DNA of 64,000 nt. Origin: Pistricoccus aurantiacus (GTDB lineage: Bacteria > Pseudomonadota > Gammaproteobacteria > Pseudomonadales > Halomonadaceae). The stretch lies in NCBI RefSeq assembly GCF_042682565.1, contig NZ_JBHUIC010000030.1; one strand, written 5' to 3'. Positions 38,044-46,987 of this stretch are shown here, one piece after another (within the stretch, counting starts at the first letter, position 1; every line of letters starts with the position of its first letter). Made by a program: the position numbers and the translations under genes. The notes beneath the pieces were generated by a model. The model saw only the letters and a list, made by a program, of their open reading frames with translations, made no database searches and was not told where the DNA came from.

Positions 38044-38835
38044 ATGAAACACCAGACCAGTGCCTTGCTCAGTTGCATGGAGCGTTTTCTTGTCCTCGAG
38101 GCGGACGAGAAACGGCTCCTGAGTGAAATGGAAACCGGCCGGCGCTGGGTGCCGCGCCAGACCCTGCTGTGGGAAGCGGGATCGGAGGTCGAACGGCTCT
38201 TCATTCTCCAGGAAGGCTGGGCCTGCACCTATCGGGACAACCTGGACGGCAACCGGCAGATCATGGACGTGCTGCTGCCCGGGGATATCGTCGGCCTGCG
38301 AGATTTCACCTTTCCCCGGCATTTCGCCGCGGCGGCGATGCTCACCGACGGGGAAGTGTCATGCATCTCCTCTCAGGATATCGGCCACCTCATACACGTC
38401 TCGCCACGGCTGACCATTGCCCTGTTCGCCGCGATGGCGCGGCAGGAGGCGCTGGTCACCGAGCGCCTGGCGATGGGGTCTCGTCGCGATGCCAGATCCC
38501 GGCTGGCGCATTTCGTGGTCGAGACCCACACCCGGCTGAACAAGCTGGCGGAAACGCTGCTTGCGTCTTTCGAGTTTCCCCTTTCGCAGTCGATGCTGGG
38601 GCAGCTGCTGGGACTTACCCATGTGCATGTCAATCGCGTGCTGGCCCAACTGGAAGCGGATAAGGTGCTGAAAAAGCACCGCCACCATATCGAAGTGTTC
38701 GACGCGCAAACACTTCGAGAAATCGCCGAGTTCGACGGCGCCTACCTGGATGATAGCCTGGACGGCCTGGGCGACTACCTGGTGAATCGCGAGAAGGCGC
38801 GCCTGTGGGAAGTGAAGACAGGTAGCGTTCGTTGA
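38044..38835 (+). CDS. Crp/Fnr-family transcription regulator 3
   Basis: 263 residues: beta-roll sensor (LWEAGSEVERLFILQEGWACTY, MDVLLPGDIVGLRDFTF) and HTH (LSQSMLGQLLGLTHVHVNRVLAQLEADKVLKKHRHHIEVFD, about 180-220). It is similar in length and HTH to regulators 1 and 2 and to the remnant at 40524-40796. No Fnr cysteine cluster and no recognisable cAMP-contact motif. Its 3' end faces regulator 4. Confidence 0.88.
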   Translation: MKHQTSALLSCMERFLVLEADEKRLLSEMETGRRWVPRQTLLWEAGSEVERLFILQEGWACTYRDNLDGNRQIMDVLLPGDIVGLRDFTFPRHFAAAAMLTDGEVSCISSQDIGHLIHVSPRLTIALFAAMARQEALVTERLAMGSRRDARSRLAHFVVETHTRLNKLAETLLASFEFPLSQSMLGQLLGLTHVHVNRVLAQLEADKVLKKHRHHIEVFDAQTLREIAEFDGAYLDDSLDGLGDYLVNREKARLWEVKTGSVR

Positions 38836-38861
38836 TTCGGTGGTCGCCCCGCGCGGCGACG

Positions 38862-39563
38862 TCAGCCAAGCCAGCGGTCGTAGTCCCGCTGGGCAATGGC
38901 GTAGCACTCGCAGGAAGCCGCCGCGAGGCCGGCTCGGTCGAGAATGGTGATCTGGCCACGGCTGTAGTGGATCAGCGCCCGGGCCTGCAGGGTTCCCGCC
39001 GCGGTGGTCACGCCGCTGCGACGTACTCCCAGCATGTGGGCGAGAAATTCATGAGTGAGATAGAACCGGTCCGCCTGGGCGCGGTCGTGGGTCATCAGCA
39101 GCCAGCGGGCGAGGCGCTGTTCGATCTCATGAAAATGGATGCAGGCAGCACTGACGGACGCCTGGGCAAGCTGCACGTATTGATAGCGGCAAAGGCGTTC
39201 CCGCAGTGGACCATTGGCTTCCAGTTCCTGCTGCAGCCGGGTCGTGCTCAGTCGCCAGGCGGTACCTTCCCCTTGCACCAGGGCGCGTACCGGCAGCGCG
39301 TTGATGCCCAGGACAACGGTTGAGCCACACAGGCCTTCGTTGCCGACCAGTCCCATTTCAAGGGTTTTCGAACCATTCGCCACTTGAATCAGCGAAATAA
39401 ATCCAGTTCGGGGAAAATAGACATGATCGAAAGGCTGGTGAGGCTCGTAAAGGATATCGCCAAAGGTGAGGACGACTGATTCGCAACGATCCAGCAGGCG
39501 CTGGCGTTCCATGATGGGTAGGCCATCAATCAGCTGATTGATGGCATCAGGTGCGGCGGACAT
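38862..39563 (-). CDS. Crp/Fnr-family transcription regulator 4
   Basis: 233 residues from the ATG at 39563 with a GGGGGA site. Sensor domain: FDHVYFPRTGFISLIQVANGSKTLEMGLVGNEGLCGS, a pattern of a large Crp-like subfamily with a VGNEG loop in place of the cAMP pocket. HTH: LTHEFLAHMLGVRRSGVTTAAGTLQ. C-terminal CECYAIAQRDYDR. It belongs to a different subfamily from regulators 1-3 but the same one as regulator 5, which lies 80 bases upstream on the same strand. The two are probable tandem duplicates. Confidence 0.88.
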   Translation of the reverse strand: MSAAPDAINQLIDGLPIMERQRLLDRCESVVLTFGDILYEPHQPFDHVYFPRTGFISLIQVANGSKTLEMGLVGNEGLCGSTVVLGINALPVRALVQGEGTAWRLSTTRLQQELEANGPLRERLCRYQYVQLAQASVSAACIHFHEIEQRLARWLLMTHDRAQADRFYLTHEFLAHMLGVRRSGVTTAAGTLQARALIHYSRGQITILDRAGLAAASCECYAIAQRDYDRWLG

Positions 39564-39643
39564 GAGAAGTCCCCCAAGGCACCGGGTACGCCAGAAGTTG
39601 GCCGAGAGGGGATGCCAGCAATCTCAAGGACGAGGATGCCTTC

Positions 39644-40351
39644 TCAATACGTCAGAAGACGATCCGTTTCCTTTCTGACCACAGCGTAACACTCGCAGCT
39701 TTGCCGTTCCAGCGCCGCCCGGTCGAGTATCCTGATGCGCCCCCGGCTGTACTCGATGATGCCGAGCTTGTGCAGCCGGCGGGCGGCCTCGGTGACTCCT
39801 TCCCGGCGCACCCCCAGCATGTTGGCGATCAGCTCCTGGGTCATGACCAGCTGGTCGCCGGACAGGCGGTCCTGGGAAAGCAGCAGCCAGCGGGACAGCT
39901 GCTGGTGAATGGTGTGATGGCGATTGCACACCGCGGTCTGGGCCATCTGGGTGATCAAGGCCTGGGTGTAGCGCAGCATCAGGTTCAGGAACACGCCGTG
40001 GCGCCCGAACTCTTCCTTCAAGCGATGTCCTTCCAGCCGATAGCCATGTCCCGCGCTCTGCACGATGGCCTGGCTGGTGGTGCTCTCGCCGCCCATGAAC
40101 AAGGAAATCCCCGCCAGACCCTCATGGCCTACCACGGCGATTTCCGCCGAGGCGCCGTTTTCCATGAATTGCACCAGGGAAATGATGGCATCCGTGGGGA
40201 AGTAGACGTAATAGGGTTTGTTGTCCGACTCGTAGATCACCTGCCCCAAGGGCAGCTGGACAGGTTCCAGGTGCGGAAACAGGCGGTCCTGCACCTCACC
40301 GGGCAGGGCGGCCAGCAGTTGATTTTGATAAGGCGAGATGTTTGCAGCCAT
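39644..40351 (-). CDS. Crp/Fnr-family transcription regulator 5
   Basis: 235 residues. The ATG at 40351 is favoured by AGGAAG 7 bases upstream over the longer frame to 40486. Sensor domain: YYVYFPTDAIISLVQFMENGASAEIAVVGHEGLAGISLFMGG. HTH: MTQELIANMLGVRREGVTEAARRL. Ends CECYAVVRKETDRLL. It has the same architecture as regulator 4. Such regulators often sit near stress or redox genes, but no target is evident here. Confidence 0.88.
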   Translation of the reverse strand: MAANISPYQNQLLAALPGEVQDRLFPHLEPVQLPLGQVIYESDNKPYYVYFPTDAIISLVQFMENGASAEIAVVGHEGLAGISLFMGGESTTSQAIVQSAGHGYRLEGHRLKEEFGRHGVFLNLMLRYTQALITQMAQTAVCNRHHTIHQQLSRWLLLSQDRLSGDQLVMTQELIANMLGVRREGVTEAARRLHKLGIIEYSRGRIRILDRAALERQSCECYAVVRKETDRLLTY

Positions 40352-40523
40352 GACTGGCTTCCTGGGATTAACTGATTCAATACCTTTGATAATATCGCTT
40401 GGTCGTGATGCTCGTATGTTCGTTAACGCACATAAGCAGCTTGTCCAGGTATCATTGCCGGCGGCGGTGTCAAGATCGGCGTTCAAGGTGAAGGTTGATC
40501 AAAAAACATTTTATGTCCGGTAG

Positions 40524-40796
40524 CGTACAGAAGCGCCCGACGGTTTCTTGATAGAGGCAATCCATCTTCGCCTGGGGGAGGCGGGCAAGGGCGACGCGAC
40601 CCATTTCTACTGCCCGCTTTCCAGAAGCCAGCTCGGGAGCCTGCTGGAACTCTCCGGCCCGCAGGTGGATAGCGCCCTGGGTGCCCTGGAAGCGGCGAAG
40701 ATAATGAAAAGGCATCGCCATCACATCGAACTCCTCGACAAGGAGCGCCTGTTTCATGCGGCTCGGCTCACCGCCGCCGAAGGGTTTGATCTCTGA
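40524..40796 (+). pseudogene. Remnant of a sixth Crp/Fnr regulator (C-terminal half only)
   Basis: The frame opens at 40524 after a TAG and has no ATG and no sensor domain. FLIEAIHLRLGEAG...FYCPLSRSQLGSLLELSG and KIMKRHRHHIELLDKERL align with the C-terminal half of regulator 3 (VVETHTRLN...FEFPLSQSMLGQLLGLTH, KVLKKHRHHIEVFDAQTL). The recognition helix is altered (GPQVDSALGALE versus HVHVNRVLAQLE). Best read as a truncated, decaying copy. Confidence 0.7.
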
Positions 40797-40990
40797 TCCA
40801 TGGCTTGCGTGTCAATTCTTGACCGAAAGCAGTGCTATAACTTGAGTTAATAAAAACTACGAAGCGTTTCTCGCCCCAGGTTGCCCGAGGCGTTTATGCT
40901 GTCAGCGGCGCGAGGCGGCGGCGCCTGTTTCAGTCGCGGCCCTGGCGTCGATATCGCCAACCTCATTCGATCATCATCGGGAGTCATTTC

Positions 40991-41440
40991 ATGAAATCAG
41001 GTTCCCTTTCCTCCGCCCTGCTGGTTCTGTCCCTGGCGGTCGCTCCGCTTGCCTCGGCGCAAAGCATGGACAGTCTCAAGGATCGGGCGGGGGACATGCT
41101 TTCCGGCCAGTCGAGCGCCTCCGGCGGCTCAATGCTAGGCTCGCTGTCTTCCGGCGCCTTCAATCTCGGCAGCATGCAGAACGTGGCGGGAGTGCTCGGC
41201 TACTGCCAGAAGCAAGGCTATGCCAAGAGCGCCGCGGACACGGTCAAGGAAAAGCTGATGGGTAAGCTCGGGGGAGAGCAGGAGGCGGAACAGGACATCG
41301 GCTACCAGCAGGGGCTCAAGGGCGTGCTGCAAGGCGAAAACGGCCAGGGCTTCGACCTGAGTTCGCTCAAGGATCAGGTCGGCGAAAAGGCCTGCGGCCT
41401 GGTCGCCGATCGGGCGATGTCCTCCTTCCTGGGAGGATGA
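40991..41440 (+). CDS. DUF2501 (YjjA-like) secreted protein
   Basis: 149 residues with a signal peptide to about residue 23 (APLASAQS). The mature part is Gly/Ser-rich at first (DMLSGQSSASGGSMLGSLSSG), then the DUF2501 core with two cysteines (VLGYCQKQGYAK and EKACGLVADRAMSSFLGG) that could form a periplasmic disulfide. Function unknown; E. coli YjjA is of this type. It ends facing the cellulose operon. Confidence 0.85.
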   Translation: MKSGSLSSALLVLSLAVAPLASAQSMDSLKDRAGDMLSGQSSASGGSMLGSLSSGAFNLGSMQNVAGVLGYCQKQGYAKSAADTVKEKLMGKLGGEQEAEQDIGYQQGLKGVLQGENGQGFDLSSLKDQVGEKACGLVADRAMSSFLGG

Positions 41441-41461
41441 CCCTGGGAGAATGACCGCCCT

Positions 41462-42406
41462 TCAACGAGAATCGTCGTCTTCCAGCGCCTCCGTGATGGC
41501 CCGGCCTCGCCACACATCCGGCGGGGTCAGCCCCAGGATATAGGCGAGGGTCGCGGCGGTGTCGTAGGTGACGATCGCGGACCGCAATTGTCCCTTGGCC
41601 GGCACGCTTTTTCCGAAGATGATCCAGGGGATCTCCATTTCCAGGAGGGTCTCCCCGCCGTGGCCCTTGCCGATCCCGCCGTGATCCGCGGTGAAGAGGA
41701 TGATGGAATCCTCCATCATGCCGCTGTCTTCCAGGGTATCGAGGAGCCTTCCCATCAGGGCATCTATCCTTTCCACTTCCCGATAGTATGCCGGGGTGTC
41801 GTGTCCTGTTTCGTGGCCGACCGCGTCCGGTTCGTTGAAGTGGATGAAGGTCAGGGCGGGTTTTTCCTCGACGATGAATTCAAGCGCCCGTTCCAGGGTC
41901 TTTTCTTCGTTGTAGCCATTGAAGTCAAGATCCACCCAGGGGCGTTCGAAAAGATACTTTATTCCCTCCCAGGTATAGGCCACCCCTTTCCCAGCCTCGG
42001 GTCGCTGTTTTTCCATCACCCCGAAGATGGTCGGGTAGATGCCCGCTTCATCCAGGGTACGCGAAGGCAGGTCCGGGGTCTGGCTTCCCCAGGCGGTATA
42101 GCCGTGCAGCTCCGGGCCGGAGCCCATCAGCATGGAGGCCCAGTTGACGGCGCTGGAGGAGGGCAGCACCGAGCGCGCCTTCAGGGAATAGGCGCCTTCC
42201 CGCATCATCCTGCGCAGGTGCGGCACCTTGGCCTTCTCGAACGCATAGGCGCCAAGGCCGTCGGCGCCGACCAGGATCACGTGTCGGGCCAGGGGTTTCC
42301 CGGCGGCTTCCGCCGCCTGGCAGAAGCCGGCCAGGCCGATCGCGAGGGCCGCGATCCAGGCTGGACGCACAAGCGCAAGCGCCAGACGTTCAATCGAATT
42401 CAGCAT
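41462..42406 (-). CDS. Periplasmic alkaline-phosphatase-superfamily phosphodiesterase at the end of the bcs operon
   Basis: 314 residues from the ATG at 42406 with a signal peptide (to about residue 34). Metal-site features of the phosphodiesterase/nucleotide pyrophosphatase branch are visible: VILVGADGLGAYAF (first Asp), nucleophile region VLPSSSAVNWASMLMGS, NEPDAVGHETGHD, FTADHGG and KGHGGET. The start overlaps the end of bcsC by 17 bases, so it is translationally coupled to cellulose export. It is not among the standard bcs genes I know. A role in trimming phosphate-linked groups from cellulose or recycling periplasmic phosphodiesters is inference. Confidence 0.8.
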   Translation of the reverse strand: MLNSIERLALALVRPAWIAALAIGLAGFCQAAEAAGKPLARHVILVGADGLGAYAFEKAKVPHLRRMMREGAYSLKARSVLPSSSAVNWASMLMGSGPELHGYTAWGSQTPDLPSRTLDEAGIYPTIFGVMEKQRPEAGKGVAYTWEGIKYLFERPWVDLDFNGYNEEKTLERALEFIVEEKPALTFIHFNEPDAVGHETGHDTPAYYREVERIDALMGRLLDTLEDSGMMEDSIILFTADHGGIGKGHGGETLLEMEIPWIIFGKSVPAKGQLRSAIVTYDTAATLAYILGLTPPDVWRGRAITEALEDDDSR

Positions 42407-45400
42407 AGGGAACAAGCTCCATCGGCGGCATGTCCAGGGATCCCTGCCAGGGATCGAGGGTATAACGCAGCGTGAGGCCGAACATGTCCGGGGAGTAGTC
42501 CTCGGCTTCCTGCAGGGCAAAGCCCAGGCCCAGGGCCCAGTGATTGCTCAGGCGGCGCTCGACCCGGCCGTTGAGCCCGTAGCCGAAGTCGCCGCCGCTG
42601 CCGCCGCGGCGGCGCCGATCCGCCTCTTCCAGCGCCGCGCCGCTCACACCCTTGGGGTAGCGCGGGCTGTCGTCGCTGTCGCTCCAGGACTGGGAAATGG
42701 AAGCGCCGACTTCCCAGCTCCAGTTGGCGCTGCGCCGAGCATAGCTGACCGGCAGGGAAAGCGAGAAATACTGCTGGGGGCTGTAGTAGCCGCCCTGACC
42801 GTAGGTGTAGCCCCCCAGCTCCTTGTCGTAATGCATGTAGAGGGCGTTGACGCCGACGCTCAGGCGCTCGTTCCGGCGGTTGATCAGCTTGCGATAGACT
42901 CCGCCCATGGCCTGCAGGCGGGTGTTGTCCTCGACGTTCTCGCCCTCCAGAAAATGGGCGCCCCATTTCGACCAGACCCCCCAGGGGCCGCCCCGGTCGT
43001 AGCCGAGCCCCAGGCTCACGCCGTTGGCGCGCACCCCGCCCCAGGTATCGCCGCTACGCGGGTCCTCGACACCGGCGTAGGCCAGCAGGGAGTCGTCCAG
43101 GGCGCGCCGGGAAAGCACCGCGTCGAACCACAGTGGCCCTATATCGCCGTTGTATTTCAGGCCGCCGACGATATCCGTGACTTCGAAGCCGATCGGCGTC
43201 GTGCCGATATCCACCCGCCAGGTTTCGTTGTACCAGCCAAGCCCCACGCTGACCCCGGTCTGCTCCTGGTCGAAATCGCCGGCGCACCCGCCCAGGGCGC
43301 AGGTGCCCAGGCTTTCCCGACTGAGGCCGTCCGGCCCTCGGTCCAGGCGTCCCGCGTCCAGGGCCACGCGGTCGATACGCACTAGGCCGCGCCCGCGGGC
43401 AAGCGGCATGTCGATCTCGAGCATGTCCGTGTTCGCGGTCAGCTCCGAGACCCCGGGGGTGCCTCCTTCATGCTCGAAGAGATGGCCGTAGCGGACCCGG
43501 GTGTTACCGGCCTGATAGGTCTCCGCCACCCGGTCGCGCAGGCTGGCGGCGAGCCAGTCGTCCGCCTCGCTAGGACGGGTCAGCCGGGTGAGGGTGGCAG
43601 CGTCTTCCAGGCTTTCCGGGTCGCTCAGATCGGCGGCCACCATGGCCCGGCGGTAGCGGTCCAGGGCCCGTTCGCGCTGGCCCTGCGCCTCCGCAAGCTG
43701 GCCGGCACTGCGCAGGATAAGGGGATCCTTCCCGGCGGCTTCCTCGGCGAGCAGCGCTTCCATCATGGTCTCGGCCCGGTCGGTCTCGCCCAGCGCGCTC
43801 CACAGATCGATCTGGCGACGTCGCGCCGCGAAATCCGTCGGTGCCGGGGAGAACGCCTCGAGCCGCTCCCGGGCGCCCGCTTCGTCTCCCTGAGCCAGAG
43901 CGGTTTCCACCAGACCCAGCCGCGCCGAGGGGCTGTCCGGTTCCAGGTCCAGGGCCTGGCGATAATATGCTTCCGCCACCGCCGGCTCGCCCCGCTCCTG
44001 GGCCCAGTCCCCCAGGCGACGGGAGATCCCGCCGTCCGCCGGGGCCGCCTCGAGCAGCGCCACGGCGCCGGTTTCATCGCCCCGGGCGCGGCGTTCCTCC
44101 GCCCGGGCCAGCAGAAGGCCGCGTTCCAGTCGAGACCGCAGGCGGCCGGTCTCCGCATTGCGCTGATCCTCCGGGATCCGACGCAGCGCATCCAGGGCCT
44201 GGGCGTCACGATTGTCGCCGGAAAGATAAAGCGCCTGGGCATAGCGTCCCTGGGCCCGTTCCTCCGGCGCCGTCAGGTTCGCCAGGAGATCCTGGAACAC
44301 CCGATCCGCTTCCGGGCGGCGGTCGCGCTTCGCCAGCAGGTTGGCCAGGGTATAGCTCAGCCAGACGTCGTCGGGATTGATTCTTCGTGCCTCGATGAGA
44401 CGCTCGATGGCCTTCGCATCCTCGCCCTGGGCAAGCAGCGCCTCGCTTTCCTCTTGCAGCATCGCGATCCGCAGCTGCGCCCGGGTGTCGCCGAGGGCCG
44501 CCTGACGGGACGGCGAAAGCCCGTCGATGAAATCAATCGCCTGGCGCGGCGAGCGCTGGGCATAGAGTGCCACCAGGCGCTCCAGCGCCGTGGTGTAGTT
44601 CGGGTTGATCCGCAGCGCCTCACGATAGGCGCGCTCCGCGGCGGCTTCCTGGTGGCGCAGGCGAGCCACGTCGCCGAGACCCAGCCAGGCCTCGTTGGCC
44701 GCCTCGGTCTGCTCTCGGGCCAGGCTGAAGGCGTCGAAGGCGGTCTGATCGTCGCCGGCGGCCAGCGCCTCGTCGCCGCGCTTGATCTGCTGCCAGTAGG
44801 TGGCGGTGGCGATCCGGGCTTCCCACTTGCCGCCGGTATAGGGGCTGTCGTCGAGCTCCTCGGCCCGGCGAAGCAGGTCCAGCGCCTCTTCGTAGCGGGC
44901 CTGACGCAGGCGGATGACCCCCAGGGCGCCGATCAGCTCGACGTCCTCCGGGTATACCTCCAGGGCGCGCTGGATCTCCGCCTCTCCGGCGGTGCCGCCG
45001 GCGTCCTCATGAAGGGCCAGGCCGCGCCGGCGCAGCTGGAAGTTCGGATCCGCCAGGCGTTCCTGCTGGCGGGCCAGGATCTCTTGTGCCTCCGAGGCGT
45101 AGTCGGTATCGCCGAACACCCTCAGGAACCGCTGCCAGCCCGCCACGCTGGCCTCGCTGGGCGGCTCGCCGCGCAGGGCGTCCCGCCATTGGCGAGCGGC
45201 GGCCCGGCGGGTGCCCGGGTCCTCGCCGAGCTGTTCGAGGCGGTCGAAGGCGTCCTCGTGACGGCCGGCGCCGAACAGCAGCCGAGCCAGGGCGAAGCGA
45301 AGCTCCGGGCTGCGCGGATAGCGCTCGTCCAGATCCTGAAGCGCTTCGATGGCTCGCGCTTCGCCCTCCGGCAGCCGGGCCACCAGCTGCCAGTATTCCA

Positions 45401-45890
45401 GCGCCAGCGGCAGGGTCGGAAAGCCTTCGCTGAAGAGGTCGTCGTAGGCGGCCTTGGCTTCCTCGACGCGCCCGGTGGTCGCCATCAGGCGCGCGGTCAA
45501 CAGGTCGTCGAGCCGGGCGCCCGCCAGTTCCAGCTCGAGCCGCGCCAGACGGTAGGCGTCGCTTTCCGGGGCTTCCTCCGCCAGGCGCTCCACCAGCTCC
45601 CCGGCGTCGTCCAGCTTCTTCTTGCGCAGGGCCTTGCGTACCCGGGCCTGAAGCACCCGCGGATCGTTCGGGGCGAGCAGCGCCAGGCGCTCCAGGGTTT
45701 GCTCGACCAGCACCTCGTTGTGGCGCGCTTCCCCTAGACGCAGCTGCTCCAGCAGCCAATCCACCGGGGCCACGGCGCGCGCCTCCTCGTCGACCGATTC
45801 GCTCTGGGTCTGAGCCTGAAGGGGGAGCAACAGCAAGGCGCAAAGCGGCAGCCGCCAGCGAAGAGGAATAGGCTTCACGGTGAACTCCAT
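42390..45890 (-). CDS. bcsC: Cellulose synthase outer-membrane subunit BcsC
   Basis: Exports the cellulose chain across the outer membrane. Of 1166 residues, a signal peptide covers about 1-26. A long periplasmic tetratricopeptide solenoid spans about 30-790 (repeats such as EALDLLRRAEELDDSPYTGG and AERAYREALRINPNYTTALE), and a C-terminal beta-barrel of about 330 residues ends with acidic YAEFD. E. coli BcsC is about 1157. It overlaps bcsZ by 16 bases and the downstream phosphodiesterase gene by 17. Large antisense frames here are shadows. Confidence 0.96.
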   Translation of the reverse strand: MEFTVKPIPLRWRLPLCALLLLPLQAQTQSESVDEEARAVAPVDWLLEQLRLGEARHNEVLVEQTLERLALLAPNDPRVLQARVRKALRKKKLDDAGELVERLAEEAPESDAYRLARLELELAGARLDDLLTARLMATTGRVEEAKAAYDDLFSEGFPTLPLALEYWQLVARLPEGEARAIEALQDLDERYPRSPELRFALARLLFGAGRHEDAFDRLEQLGEDPGTRRAAARQWRDALRGEPPSEASVAGWQRFLRVFGDTDYASEAQEILARQQERLADPNFQLRRRGLALHEDAGGTAGEAEIQRALEVYPEDVELIGALGVIRLRQARYEEALDLLRRAEELDDSPYTGGKWEARIATATYWQQIKRGDEALAAGDDQTAFDAFSLAREQTEAANEAWLGLGDVARLRHQEAAAERAYREALRINPNYTTALERLVALYAQRSPRQAIDFIDGLSPSRQAALGDTRAQLRIAMLQEESEALLAQGEDAKAIERLIEARRINPDDVWLSYTLANLLAKRDRRPEADRVFQDLLANLTAPEERAQGRYAQALYLSGDNRDAQALDALRRIPEDQRNAETGRLRSRLERGLLLARAEERRARGDETGAVALLEAAPADGGISRRLGDWAQERGEPAVAEAYYRQALDLEPDSPSARLGLVETALAQGDEAGARERLEAFSPAPTDFAARRRQIDLWSALGETDRAETMMEALLAEEAAGKDPLILRSAGQLAEAQGQRERALDRYRRAMVAADLSDPESLEDAATLTRLTRPSEADDWLAASLRDRVAETYQAGNTRVRYGHLFEHEGGTPGVSELTANTDMLEIDMPLARGRGLVRIDRVALDAGRLDRGPDGLSRESLGTCALGGCAGDFDQEQTGVSVGLGWYNETWRVDIGTTPIGFEVTDIVGGLKYNGDIGPLWFDAVLSRRALDDSLLAYAGVEDPRSGDTWGGVRANGVSLGLGYDRGGPWGVWSKWGAHFLEGENVEDNTRLQAMGGVYRKLINRRNERLSVGVNALYMHYDKELGGYTYGQGGYYSPQQYFSLSLPVSYARRSANWSWEVGASISQSWSDSDDSPRYPKGVSGAALEEADRRRRGGSGGDFGYGLNGRVERRLSNHWALGLGFALQEAEDYSPDMFGLTLRYTLDPWQGSLDMPPMELVPYAEFD

Positions 45891-46984
45891 CGAGGTTGTA
45901 GTGTTCCGTCCGGGCCGAATCGGTAGCGGCCGCGATCCCAGCCTTGTCCGAACAGCACCAGGGACCGGGCGTAGTAGGCGTCCTCGGCGGGCGGATTCTC
46001 CGCCAGCCGGCGACGCTGAACCTCAGCGACGCTGGCATCGACGCCGGCGAGAAAGGGCAGCATGGCGGCGGAAAAGCTGCTGTTGCCGGTGCCGCGGTGC
46101 GTGCCGCTTTGAGCATTGACCCGCTCCGGCGGCGTCCCCAGACGCTCGGTCAGCGTCGCCATGGGGGCGAAATGGTCAAGCAGCGCCTGGCGGTGCGGCG
46201 CGTCCGGCGCGAGCATGCCAAGCCACAGATAGACGCGAATGGCGTCGTAATCCCCTTCGTCGCCGTGCACCGGGTCGGCCTGCCAGCCGTTGTCCTTGTG
46301 CCAGGCCGCCCAGTCCGGCGCCAGGCCCTGGGGCGCGGTTTCTTTGAGCAGTGACGGCGCCTGCCCGGCAATGGCGGGCCAGGGCGGTCCCAGGGCGCTC
46401 AGCCGCGCCAGCAGCTGCGGCGGCAGATAGCTGGGATTGACCCGCCATAGGGCGTCCTGGACAAAGCCCGTGTTGCCGGGCAAGACCACGGGGCCGAAAC
46501 CGGGCAGATCATGGACCTCTTCCGCGACGATGCGCTGGGCCAGGCGGGTGCCGAGCACCTGATAATCCCGCCGCTGCCACAGGCGGCCGGCTTCCAGCAG
46601 GGTATAGGCCAGCCACAGGTCCGCGTCCGAGGCGCTGTTGGCATCGAGAACGCCCCAGCGGTCGTCCTCCTTGTCGTGACCCCACAGCCAGGCGGGCAGC
46701 ACGGCGCCGAGATCGCCCTGGGCCAGATTGTTCTGGGTCCAGTCGAGAATTCGCGCGAAGCTGTCCCGGTCGTTGGCCACCAGAGCAAAGAAGAGCGCGT
46801 AGCTCTGGCCCTCGGAGGTGGTGATCAGCCGCTCGTCGGAGCCATCGATCACCCGCCCGTCGTCGCTGATCAACACCGCCTTGTAGTCCTCCCAGGCCGG
46901 CCAGTCGTCCCCCATTGCCGGGACGGTCAGGAGGAGCAGCAGAGCTACCACCATCACCACGAGCCAGCCTGAATGACGCTTCAT
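45875..46984 (-). CDS. bcsZ: Endo-1,4-beta-glucanase BcsZ (GH8)
   Basis: Periplasmic cellulase of the cellulose operon that trims chains and affects fibre quality. 369 residues with a signal peptide (to about residue 25). Catalytic acid E58 lies in TTSEGQSYALFFAL and the catalytic/base-region D120 in NSASDADLWLAYTLL, both GH8 hallmarks. The start is 3 bases after the bcsB stop, and the end overlaps bcsC. Confidence 0.95.
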   Translation of the reverse strand: MKRHSGWLVVMVVALLLLLTVPAMGDDWPAWEDYKAVLISDDGRVIDGSDERLITTSEGQSYALFFALVANDRDSFARILDWTQNNLAQGDLGAVLPAWLWGHDKEDDRWGVLDANSASDADLWLAYTLLEAGRLWQRRDYQVLGTRLAQRIVAEEVHDLPGFGPVVLPGNTGFVQDALWRVNPSYLPPQLLARLSALGPPWPAIAGQAPSLLKETAPQGLAPDWAAWHKDNGWQADPVHGDEGDYDAIRVYLWLGMLAPDAPHRQALLDHFAPMATLTERLGTPPERVNAQSGTHRGTGNSSFSAAMLPFLAGVDASVAEVQRRRLAENPPAEDAYYARSLVLFGQGWDRGRYRFGPDGTLQPRWSSP

Positions 46985-46987
46985 GAT

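Noticed and set aside
40494..40501. TTGATCAA resembling an Fnr/Anr half-site pair
   Set aside because: The Fnr box needs four bases between TTGAT and ATCAA; this is a compact 8-mer likely by chance.
43470..45737. 755-codon antisense frame inside bcsC
   Set aside because: Mirror of the GC-rich TPR region; no ribosome site or domain.
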